Assembly: GCA_020064725.1 (NCBI GenBank)
Contig: JAGTWJ010000003.1
Location: 2,790,001 to 2,854,000 of the forward strand
DNA length: 64,000 bases
Direction: 5' to 3'
DNA from: Drechslerella dactyloides
Taxonomy: Eukaryota > Ascomycota > Orbiliomycetes > Orbiliales > Orbiliaceae
Shown: in pieces, positions 35,701 through 45,549 of the stretch
Layout of the letters: each line of letters starts with the position of its first letter
Position numbering within the stretch: the stretch's first letter is position 1
Program-made: the position numbers and the translations under genes
The notes under the pieces: model-generated
Database searches by the model: none
What the model saw: the letters and a program-made list of their open reading frames with translations, nothing else
Told to the model about the DNA's origin: nothing

Positions 35701-38700
35701 CGTCACGTTCTTCCCTTTCTCAACAACATACTTTGCTAGCGCCTCGGATGGTCCTCGTCGATGAGTCGGCACGGGAGGAGTGGGCTTATCATGGTGTATA
35801 GCCGCACGGCCGCTGAAAGCGCGCTTCACATTGACGAATAGTCGCTTTACGCTAGGTCCTGATAGCGCGCCTCTGTGCTTCACCAACTTGCCGTTTTGCA
35901 TCTTGAGCTCTGTGGGGGACTTCTCGTTCGGCGTTGCAGGAGCCATTAGTTCGACAACCGCCGTGGTTGGCGGCTTGAGGTTTCCGCGCACCAAATCGCC
36001 AGCGTTGAGGTATGGCGAGGTGTAAGAGGGGTATCCTTGGAGAAACTGCGACGATCTTGGTGGAGTCCAGTTTGATCTCGAGGGTTCATTGTAAGACCCG
36101 CTGCGCTTATGTGATGAGTGTGTGCGCTTTCCCGTATGCAATAGTGGTTTCCAGCGAGGGGGCGAACTGGGACTTGATGGCCCGTCGAGCGGAGCGACGC
36201 TGCTCTGGCCGCCGTTGTAGGCGTGCAAACTGCTGCTGTCGCTGACAGGTCGGGGCTTCGGCTTGGATTGCAGAGCTCTCGTGGAGTCCTGCGCCCTGGC
36301 CAAGGTAGGACGTTTAGGCTGGCGGGAGGAAGATGGTCCGGCGTTGATGATGTCTCGGATCAGTCGCTGTGTCGCGCCCGTTGCGAACGCGGAGCGCGAC
36401 GGCAGTCTCCTGATGCTGCTCTTCGAATCTCTCGCCCGACCCTTGCCCTTCCTCCGCGACCAGTCCTCTTCGAATGCCGCTTTGAGCGATCTTGGATCGT
36501 CCCGGGTCCCCGCTTCGCCACCCGGCGTGATGTGGGAGTGAATCTTCACCTCGTGATCGTTGATGCCTCCGGGGATGCCGTCCCAGTATAGCACAGCAGC
36601 CTTCCTCCAGCACTTCTTCAACTCTGCGATGATGTTCATGTTGCTCTTGTCGCTCCCGAGTCGTGCGAACACGTCGTCTGATAGGTCGTTCAACATCTGG
36701 ACGAATTTTTCCCGGAGCTCCAGCGATGGTACGTAGTCGTCGGCGTAATAGTTCAGCAGCCAATGTCGAATCGCCACAAACGTTCTAACTCTCACAACCT
36801 TCCCAATCTCGTCGCCTCTATCGATCGCCCATTTCAGCCTCGCCATAAGGTACAGCACCAGATCATGGGGCGTCATGAACGCTCGGAATGTTAGGAAGAA
36901 GTCCGACATAAACTGGTAATCGAGGAAGGCGGCCGAGGTTATCTGCGCAATTATCCTGGGGGCAGTCGCGGCTGTTATATCGCGAGTTCGGGGGTCGTAT
37001 CGCACAATAGACGGGTCGTCGCATAATGGCGGGAACGAGAGGTTGTTGAATATCGACGGCTTGATGTTCTGCACACCACCCGCCATAATCGGCTCCGAAG
37101 CATGAAGAGCTGGGCTCGGAAGCGCAGTCGTTATCGCAGACGATATGCCGGATGCTGTCGGCGGAGGCTTCTTTCGATCGGTAGCGGACAGCCATGGCAG
37201 TTTGAGTTCGGGGTACATGTTTCCCCACGATCCAGTCTTCCTTCCTTCTGTTGTTAAATTCGTAAGATTCGACTGCGGGGCAAGACTGGACCCTAGTATA
37301 AATGGTGTACCCGACGGCGAGAATTCAGGTGAGCCCAAGGTACCCCGCGGTATCGGGACGTCCAGATGGATCGGTGCGTCTGACGGGCCCGCGGTCCTAG
37401 GTCGCGGCGGATGCTCGAATTTCTCGGTCACAGGTCGCGAAGGAAGCCCATCTGGTTTGTCGGAGGCAGGTTTCGCATGGTCCCCCACTATGGACAGGGA
37501 TCGCGCACGATGTTGGGTGACCTTGGGGATCGGCGGCGAAGACGGCGGCGCTTTCAACGGAGCTTGCCACTTTGGCGACTCGGGCGGCGACGCTGTCTTA
37601 GGGGTCTTTGGCGTATGTATGGAGGATGCTTCTGCGGCAGCTATCGGCAATGGCGGAACTGTAGTGCTGGTGACCTGGACCTCGGGGAGACGGGGAGGAG
37701 GGCTTTCGCGACCTTCCTCAGGTGCTTCTCGTAGTTCGGACAACGATTGCTTCTGATCTGCGGTCTTTGGCGGAGTCGCAGGGCCGGTCACAAACGGATC
37801 TTGAATCTGACGGGTAACAGGCCTGTGGCATTGTGAGCAAGCAGGGAAATTGCACTCGAGTCGTTAGCTTCGACCTTTGTATGTGAACGGGAATTGGATT
37901 CGTTTGGTGGTACAGGAACCTTGTTCAGTTCAGGCAGGCGTCTTCAGCTAGCTGCGGTCGACGTTCATGCGCGCCCACACCAGCTGCGCAAGCGACGGAA
38001 TAGGCAGCTGTCCGCAGATGTGCAATAGCTGGGAGAAAACGGCGTGCTGCGAGTGCGAAAAAATACGAAGGTGCAGGCAGGATTTTCAGGTGTGATCAAA
38101 TGCAAATATAAGAAACCGAAATGATAGGACGGGGTGCGGTGCAACTATGTTGGTGATCGAGATTACCTTAGGTACATCATCCCGTTGCTTCCAACGCTAG
38201 CAACAGCGAACTGTTGGCCGTATCCGCCACCGCTCCTGGTGGAAGGAGCCGTGCTGTACGTCGATCCCGACGAGGACGGGGGCGGTGGAGGTACAAAGTC
38301 CGAGCCGGCGGCGCTGTTCAGCGAATGGGTCATCATCCGGAGCCGTTCCAGGCTGGTCATGTTGTGTACGACGTTGTTCAGCACAACAGGCGGTTCCGTG
38401 ATGGTTTTCTTCCGCCGCCGAGGAGGCGTCAGAGGGAAAGGACGCTGTCCGGCATGGGGAAGGGCCTGGGAGGAGGTCGACGCCTGCGAGTGTAACGACG
38501 GAGCATAGGACAGCGGGATGTTGGCGTTCGAGTGGGAATGTAACGAGGCGTTCGTGGAGGTCATGACGGTCGACGCAGTCGAGTTTCCTCGTCGCCGTCG
38601 AGGAGCCGGATAGTAAAACTTCTCGGTGGCCGACGACCCTTGCCGCGGCCGTGTCGAAGGCAGAGGGAGCGCGTTCGTCGCAGGCACTTGACGTGGTTGG

Positions 38701-38720
38701 TTCGGGTCGGTCGTTGCCAT
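32732..38720 (-). CDS. LTE1: Lte1-type guanine nucleotide exchange factor (RasGEF)
   Basis: Large RasGEF related to yeast Lte1, which promotes mitotic exit and polarity signalling. Proposed exons: 38720-38167, 37822-33370, 33313-32732 (5589 nt, 1862 residues). The RasGEF N-domain lies near residues 440-570 (SIFNNLSFPPLCDDPSIVRY, FMSDFFLTFRAFMTPHDLVL, VRTFVAIRHWLLNYYADDYV). The catalytic RasGEF domain is C-terminal (ALTEIDWKELVELRWKP, then across the 56-nt intron VARFNL-MVSWATSEIVMT, ARCITKYIHIAAHARRLQNF, FVGLFTHDLIH). Between them is a long Ser/Pro/acidic region with a Glu/Asp run near 34590-34690. The first exon is an inference: there is no ATG ahead of the second exon, and a 344-nt intron (donor AGGTAATC, branch GCTAACGA, acceptor CACAG) joins residues MMYLR to PVTRQIQDPFV in frame. 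Otherwise 38720-38163 would be a separate 185-residue gene. Confidence 0.88.
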
Positions 38721-41700
38721 GTTTACGATATTTCGTCCCGTGGAATCTGTTGAATCAATATAATCTCGTAATTTAATTCCGGCGCCGAAAGGAGAACGAA
38801 GACATGAATGATGAAGAGGCTTGACGAGCGATTCTTGCGAGACGGCAGCTACTCAAAGGCCAGCAGCCAGTCCGGTTCCAAGGGGGCTGCAGCAGCTGAA
38901 GCTGTGGCCCAGTCTGCTCGTGCAGTCAGCTGTGGCCCAGTCTGCTCGTGCAGTCAGCTGGGCTAACGCTTCATGCAACTTATTATCGGTCTGGGTGATT
39001 CATTCAAAGACAATGACTTTGACGTCTATCAATTCCTCGCTTGCAGAGCTTGGTACCGATCCCCCCGAAACTTTAGCTCCCGAGTATTCTATCGTCCTCC
39101 AGGTTCGAAGGGGGTTCGGGTGGGAGGTGCTAGGAAGGGAAGGGTAGGTATCGCGCGCGCCGAAACAATCTCGTCTAGGAAGGAGAATGGTGGTTGTTGT
39201 GTTCGGCAAACAAGCCTATCTGCAGAGAACCGAGAGCACTTGTGACGAAACGTTCGACTTGGGCAATCCGAAGAGAGTGCCTCCGTGAGCACGTGGTGGT
39301 GGTGATGATGATGATGTGGTTGTGATTGCGAAAGCGGTCGTGGCAGCAGCGGGGGGATCCGACAAAGAGGCCGTGATATCCTTCTCTCCGTCCTCCTGCT
39401 CTCCATCGGCGACAGTGTCTCCAGCGCGATCATGCACGCATCATCGCGGCGGTGATGGCGCAGTGGGTCATGCGTCGGACGATTTCGTTCGGTAGCTGCG
39501 ACTATTTTATAATGATGATATAATAATAAGGCCGCGATATTAAGATGTAGGCATCTGCGTAGCGCGTTTCGTAAATAGTGAGATCGTTTCCAAACGATGC
39601 ATATGCAATTAAACCCGAAAGGAGCGGAGAGCTGTCACTTTTCGCCGGGCTGTTGTATCTTCCGTGGCTGCGCGGGAACTTCCTCTCGATGGTGACGCTG
39701 GTCTGGGTCCGCGCAGGAGGGGTTGAGACAGGATGAAAAAGGAGACCGCGGAGCATCAGCTGAGGGCGGACGAAAAACGATCGGGAGCGGACTAGTCCGC
39801 GAGAAACAATTGGCCCACTGTCGACGCAATGCAACCATGCATCGTGAGATCCGCTCCAGCAAGAACGCAAAAGGAGAGACAAATTTTTGGAGGGGACCGG
39901 AGTCCTGGGTAACATTACTTTTATGTAGGAACCGCAGAGGCAGCCAATCGTGGCGTCCGAGGCGACGTGGAGCACTCGGCCTGTTATTTTCTCTTGGGGC
40001 CCAGGCAAAAAGATGGCCTTGGGAGCAGCAGGGGTTGGGCAGGGGTCGAGTTCGCCGCCCGCGAATCGGGTCCAACCTCGCAGAGCCTGGATGCCGGAGA
40101 GAGCGTTTTCGGCCACGGAGGAACGTGTACCTGCGCGAGCCAGAATTCGACAAAGTGCCCAATGCGTAGGTATTTTGACCAGGACTCGAGGTATCGACTC
40201 AGCGACTAGTCTCACAGCAGACACCGATGCACGGTGGACGCAGGGCATCGTCAGCTGGTAGACAACACTAGTTCTTGAACGGAGCTGTTAGACGAAAGGC
40301 GTCGTTTTAGCCTCTGAAGTGCATAGATGTCGACGCCTCCCTCACATGCGCGTCCGTGGTTCGGGATCCGTGCATCGACTCGACACCGGGCTCTGCGGCA
40401 GCCGGTAACGGTTGCATGCAAGCCGGGTCACACATCTTCCGTCTCCTTAGGCAAGTGTCCGAGATGCGGGCTGGGGGTGAATGCAAATCGATGTTGTCGA
40501 TGATGACGCGATGATGATGGAGATGAAGTTGCCGTGAATTGGCGCCTCAACCGCGCCGCACCAACAGCGAACGCGAACGCTGTTGCTTCGTCCGTCGATC
40601 ACGGGGACTTGAGCTCGATCTTGGGGCGGAACATTTCACTCCCGTTGGAAAGATCCGGTTTGCCCATTCGGCTGAATTGCTGAGGTTCCTCCCGGTGCAG
40701 GGTGCCGGGATGTAGCCGTCAGGAACTCGTGCAAGGATAACATGTCGTGGAGATCCAGGCACATGCAAGTCACCCAAGCCTCGTGTTTGGCTTCTGAAGC
40801 TGGCATTCGCGGAGGTCGTCAAGGTTTCCCCAAACTTCGCAAATGATAGGATTCCCCAAAATCACGAGACACGCTTTGGTGATGAGTTCTGGAATAACCC
40901 TGTTGGGAGCACAAAGGCAATTTCGCAGCGTCAATATAATAATCACTAAATCTCTCAACAGGCGAGTGATTAAACCGAGACCAAGTGGTTGAGTGCCTTA
41001 CCAGTAGACGCTTCGGCTAAGTCTCAGAGCCAGACGCCGGCTTGCCGTTTGAACTTCCATCAAGGTGATATACCAAATCTGCCATACACAACCGAAGTGA
41101 ACAAGGAGTAACTTAAAATAGTCAAGTCGCCAATTGCGTACGAAATGGAAAAATACACGACGCGGCATGGTGCGCAACACCAAAAGATGCAGCCTCTACA
41201 ATGTGAAGGTTAAACAGCAGCAAGTAAGTAGCTAGTAGTAGACCTGATTGTACCAAGCTTTCTCGCTCCGAAGATCCTATCTATTTTATATCAATTCGGC
41301 CGATAGGGCCCCTCAATCGATATTTCGTGTTTTTCTAAGATTAGGCCTCAAATAGGTAACGGTACGTAGTACCTAGTCTTGTCTGTTTTAATTTAGGCAA
41401 TGGCAGTATCAAGAAGATTCTATAGGCAGCCGGCACTATCAGTCTAGGTGCAGATACTACTAGTAGTAGTACTACTACGGCCTTCCATACAGTTGGGTGG
41501 CTTTCGGAGGGGCAACGTTAAAGCTAAAAATTTCTGCCTCCAAAAAAAAAATTCAAGTTGACAATTTACTATAGAATAATTATCAAAGACAAGCCGCCCA
41601 TCACTCACTCCATCGTCAATCCCATCGAGCAATCGATTGCAGCCAACATCAACCCTCGAACCCTCCAGCATCGCCTGTTCATCTTACAACTTTCTTCATC

Positions 41701-41772
41701 GCCAGAGGCATCACCTTCTATTACTTCATCAAAGTGCCATCGTTCTATTGACCTGCCCAGCTCACCACCTCC
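38721..41772. other. Gene-poor 3-kb region
   Basis: No gene is recognised. The stretch 39.5-40.3 kb is GC-rich and open on both strands (248 codons minus, 148 codons plus) but neither frame shows a domain or plausible introns. From about 40.8 kb the sequence turns AT-rich. A CTA/TAG microsatellite lies at about 41456-41478, and an A-run at about 41541-41549 precedes the nuclease-kinase gene. No terminal repeats or transposase remnant could be identified. Confidence 0.5.
38901..38956 (+). repeat. Perfect 28-bp tandem duplication
   Basis: The 28-bp unit beginning GCTGTGGCCCAGTCTGCTCG is present twice, at 38901-38928 and 38929-38956, with no mismatch. It lies about 200 bp upstream of the LTE1 start, so it could lie in its promoter. 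Confidence 0.93.
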
Positions 41773-43767
41773 ATGGACACGATTTCTCTTGCTCCCACAT
41801 CATTTAACGGGTTAAAGATAACTCACACAACGCTTGATCATGACGCAGAAGCTATTCTGGACGCATACGACAAGTACATCCAATACGAAACAGCATACGA
41901 GAAGAAGTTCGGCTGCCCTAAAGAGAACGAATTTAAGGGAAGCCTGAAGGAATACCACACGCAGCTTTGCAAAGAAAGCTTGCCCGACGGCTGCTGGATC
42001 AACTTGGAAAGAGAAGACGTCCAGGAGGAAATTCGGATTCAGGAGGAGAAATTGGGTATTCGCGATCCGTGGATCCATCTACAACCTACCTTACGGCCCC
42101 ATCGTAACCTCAATTGGATGATTACACCACCCCCATTAGCACCTCATAGATTCTCATAGCTCCCAAAGCAGCTCCATATCCTCGCTGCATATCATACATC
42201 ATGAAGCTCAAAGAATATCTCAACGTGGCCGTGGGACCAGACATCAGGCTGCCAAACCTCAGAACTTCGACAGATACAACAGTGCCATCGAATCCCCGAT
42301 GTCTGCCCGCCAACCTGGCCTCCTGGGATGATTTCCAGACTCAAGTCAGGGATCTCCTACATCCACACTTGGAAAAAGACGGAGTATGTATAACCTTCTA
42401 TAGTAAACCATATCGCGTTTTTGGAATGGCGACTTATCTCTGCGGATTTATAACCTAGGGCGAGGACTTTCTCTCGAAGAAGACTTACGAGCGTTTATAC
42501 AAGAATCTGCTGAGGCCAAGCAGCGAAGTCCAAATTGTAGACTTGGCGCGCGCGGTCTTCGAGCAGCCAGTTATCGAGATTCTCAAGGTGGTATTCGACA
42601 TTGAAGGTGCCTTTCACGCACACCGGACTACTTGTAATATAGGAAACCCGGATCGTGTATTTGTGATTGAGGAAACTTCAGTGCCACCTTCTGGAGATCC
42701 TGGCTGCCCAAAGCAAAAGACGCGACTGGTCATGGAGTTCAAGACCCCATGGGCTCTTGGACTGCCAAATGACCTAGTCAAGGCTTACAACGAGCACAAG
42801 AATGATCCCAAACATAAAATCACGAAAGCAGTCCACCAGCTCTACGGTTATATGAGCTGGAACGACGTGCGGTTTGGGATCCTTTCGAACTACACGTCCA
42901 CTTTCTTTTTTGAGAGGGACGAAGCGCTCGGGTTACGTGTCTCCCCAGAATTTCGGCATTTTGGGAGGGGCCCGGGAAGCGTAGTAGCTGCTCTGGTATA
43001 TGTCTGTCACTTTGTCGCTACACAAGAGTACTACTTCTACTCGCCTGTGGATGGTCCTCCTGGGACACATATCGTGTCCTTCGACCCCCAGCTCCCTATC
43101 TTACATCAAGGCACGTGGGACCCAGGGCTGAAAGTTCCCTGGAAGGAGATGGAGATCAAGTTCGACAGTCGACTGTCCAAAAGGGTTGCGACTGTAGTTA
43201 AGGCAGATTTGCGACACAAACAATGGAGGAAGGCGGGGAATGCCAAATATCAGCATCTCGCAGTCTGCAAAGTCTATGATTTGAGCTCCAAAGATGCTGC
43301 AGCAGAGGCCGACAAAGAGTTAGAGATGTAAGCGCCCTTCGATTCTCCAAAGAGGAAGGAAAGATGACACTAACAGATCATTATGCAGGTATCTGCGCCT
43401 CAAGAATATCCAGGGCATAAACATCCCAAGGCTTCTTACGGCGGGGACATACTGGGGCTTGTTGAGGATTTTAGTCTTACAAGACTGCGGAGATGAAGCT
43501 CCAACGAAGCCACCTGATAATTTTTGGCCGAAGGCAAGAGACACTCTCAAGGCTCTCCATGAAAACGGCGTCATTCATGGAGATGTCAGCCTCCGCAATT
43601 TCACGATCAAAAACGACCGTGTTTGGATCGTCGATCTGGCTCAAAGCTATTGTCCGGGGAGACGATCCGAACTGCGCGATGAAATTGTTGGAGAGGTGGA
43701 AACATTCGAGCAGATGAAGAAAGATGCCAAGGGCAAGCAACGAAAGAAAAAAGATCAAGGAGATTAA
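41773..43767 (+). CDS. PD-(D/E)XK nuclease-like domain fused to a compact protein kinase domain
   Basis: Four exons, 41773-42055, 42160-42383, 42459-43327 and 43389-43767, sum to 1755 nt (584 residues). No signal peptide or membrane helix is seen. Middle part: NPDRVFVIEE (P233 D234) followed by RLVMEFKTPWAL (E262, K264), spaced as in PD-(D/E)XK nucleases; then VHQLYGYMSWNDVRFGILSN. C-terminal part: a short kinase with K440 (HLAVCKVYDL, the beta3 lysine), Glu-rich helix (EADKELEMYLRL), hinge ILVLQDCGD, catalytic loop VIHGDVSLRNF (H522, D524, N529) and metal-binding D541 (WIVDLAQS). There is no clear glycine loop. Nuclease-kinase fusions of this sort are known from expanded fungal families and from C-terminal parts of Crinkler-like effectors; no Crinkler header is seen here. 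The first intron (104 nt) is the least certain. It stands alone in an AT-rich gap beside a tRNA gene. Confidence 0.8.
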
Positions 43768-44118
43768 GACGGAGAGTAGGAGAAAGAATATACAAGGCTT
43801 ACATGTATAGTTACAGCCTTAGATACAGTTATGCCGCCCATCTTGTCGATTGCGAGAGGTCCGCGTCTATAGAAACTTAGGAAAGTATTAACGAGCGAAG
43901 CGTTCGCCTAATATTATGATGCAGTCAGGTTTGATGTTACAGCGCAGCCATCAAGCATAAAACTATGTCTATCAAATTGTTCAAGCGAAGAAAATCCATC
44001 TCCTAGCACACGTTATATATACGTAAGTATCGCTTGTCGTCAAGCTGTAACCTTCTATTTGCGTTGAGGCCCGGGTGTCGGTCATCCGCCAACGGAAACC
44101 ATGCCAAAAAAAGACTGC

Positions 44119-44145
44119 AAAAAAAAAGTTTGCTCAAGGAGCAAA
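44119..44145 (-). terminator. Pol III terminator region downstream of tRNA-Arg
   Basis: Downstream of the tRNA on the minus strand there is a first T4 run, a perfect 7-bp hairpin (TTTGCTC, loop AAG, GAGCAAA on the plus strand, 44129-44145) and then a run of nine T (44119-44127). The T-runs are the expected RNA polymerase III stop. The hairpin directly before the T9 is an added feature. Confidence 0.7.
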
Positions 44146-44152
44146 AGAAGAA

Positions 44153-44235
44153 CACCCACTCCAAGACTCGAACTTGGAGCCTCCTGATTGCTACTGGATA
44201 GAAGTCAGGTGCGCTAACCATTGCGCCAAGTGGGC
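44153..44235 (-). tRNA. tRNA-Arg (anticodon UCU) with a 10-nt intron
   Basis: Read on the minus strand, 5' GCCCACT pairs with 3' AGTGGGT (one G-U), T8 is present, the D stem is GCGC/GCGC with loop AATGGTTA, the anticodon stem CCTGA/TCAGG and the T arm CCAAG-TTCGAGT-CTTGG. The anticodon loop is CTTCTA plus a 10-nt insert after position 37, then A38, giving anticodon TCT for AGA codons. The discriminator base is G. No CCA is encoded, as usual in eukaryotes. It lies between the nuclease-kinase gene and SEC18. Confidence 0.95.
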
Positions 44236-45549
44236 GATCGGTATACAGCGCTCATCTTTTGTGCATTATGATGCATCATTCTATCGGGATGGAATCGCGA
44301 CTTTGGAGGCTGACACGACTGGTTGTGAGGTCCGGCAGGGATCTCGCTGCGTCCATACGGCCAGGCTGACCTCACGGACCAAAAAGAGGTGAATGCCGCA
44401 ATGTTTGCGGTGGTACAGCGGGCTTTGTCGAGTGTTCACAACACATGCGCTTGATTACATAATGAACGCGCGGGTTTAGATATCGTATCGATGCGACTTT
44501 CGTGATCCGTGCTTTATAGACATAAGACGGTCGTAATCGGCAGTGGAAAGTGGCCCGGAAACTGGACATTCCTCGCAGTCCTCGTGGCGGCCTCTTTTTC
44601 GGATTTCCAATTTGTCAGTGCGTGATCGTGAATAGCACATGGAGTTCAGTTCTGCCATAAAGTCGTCTACGGCGACACCTGTTGCATTTTCAGCAGCAGC
44701 AACGCGGTTTCTGGACGGAGTGTCGTGACCCGGGCTCTCCGAACTAGGTTACGAGTAATACACCGCCGACTGTCCCGGATTGGGAGAAAATGCCTTGGTG
44801 AGGCTTGACCGGCTAGCGTGACTAGTACGGTTCGAGAATTGAAGATGCGCAATACGTAGCGGCACTGTGACGTCGAGCCACATCGCACCGGTATTCCGTA
44901 TCGAACAACGGCGATAAGGGCCAGCTTTAATTTATCAAGGGAACTGCAGGCCGCCGGGCAAGGTTATCGCGAGCTGAAAAGTCCCGTGGGGGGCTGCACT
45001 GCCTGCTTCTGCGTCACCCAGCGGCATGCATCTGCTGGCGTATCAGGCAACCGCGGCCGCTCTTCAGCCAGAGATCGATCCTGCTGCCATGGACTGGACA
45101 TGTCGACAGCCCAGCCGGCGTCTGCACGGCTGCGTCGGGGGCTGTGACTCGACCTCGGCACCATCTCAGCCCAGGCATATCTGTTCGTCGTCCGGCGGAG
45201 AGATGGATGGTTCTGGGCAGTTCGAGACGGGCGAGCTACCTGCTGCCGAAACGAGCAGCGGATTGCGTCTCTGCCCGTCACGTGACCCGTCTGCTCGATG
45301 ACAGATAGACGCCTCGTCCACCTTGCCACCCGGTTCTTTTTAATAATTAATCGATCTCCATCTCTCGCCGTCGTCATCGTCATCTCCATCTCCATCTTCA
45401 TCCCGTCTTCATATCTGGGGCCCCAGGTACCAGTATCCTACGCCCTCGCACCCCGGACTCGCCTGTCAGCAGCGCAGCTGTCATCTCGCTTGGCAACACA
45501 GTCGCCTTAAATCAGCTCTAGCTGCACGTCAGCTCCCTCTTTCTCCACC
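44236..45549. other. Intergenic region upstream of SEC18
   Basis: About 1.3 kb without a recognised gene. The last 200 bp are CT-rich with CATC/TCTCCA microsatellite-like runs (45350-45415), probably the SEC18 promoter and leader. An open frame on both strands at 44964-45401 shows no domain. Confidence 0.6.

Noticed and set aside
39502..40248. Minus-strand frame of 248 codons as a gene
   Set aside because: No recognisable domain, no conserved-looking blocks, an equally open frame on the other strand, and no convincing splice or start context. Kept only as a finding on composition.
41456..41478. TAG/CTA palindromic run as a transposon terminal repeat
   Set aside because: It is a plain trinucleotide microsatellite; no partner inverted repeat or transposase was seen.
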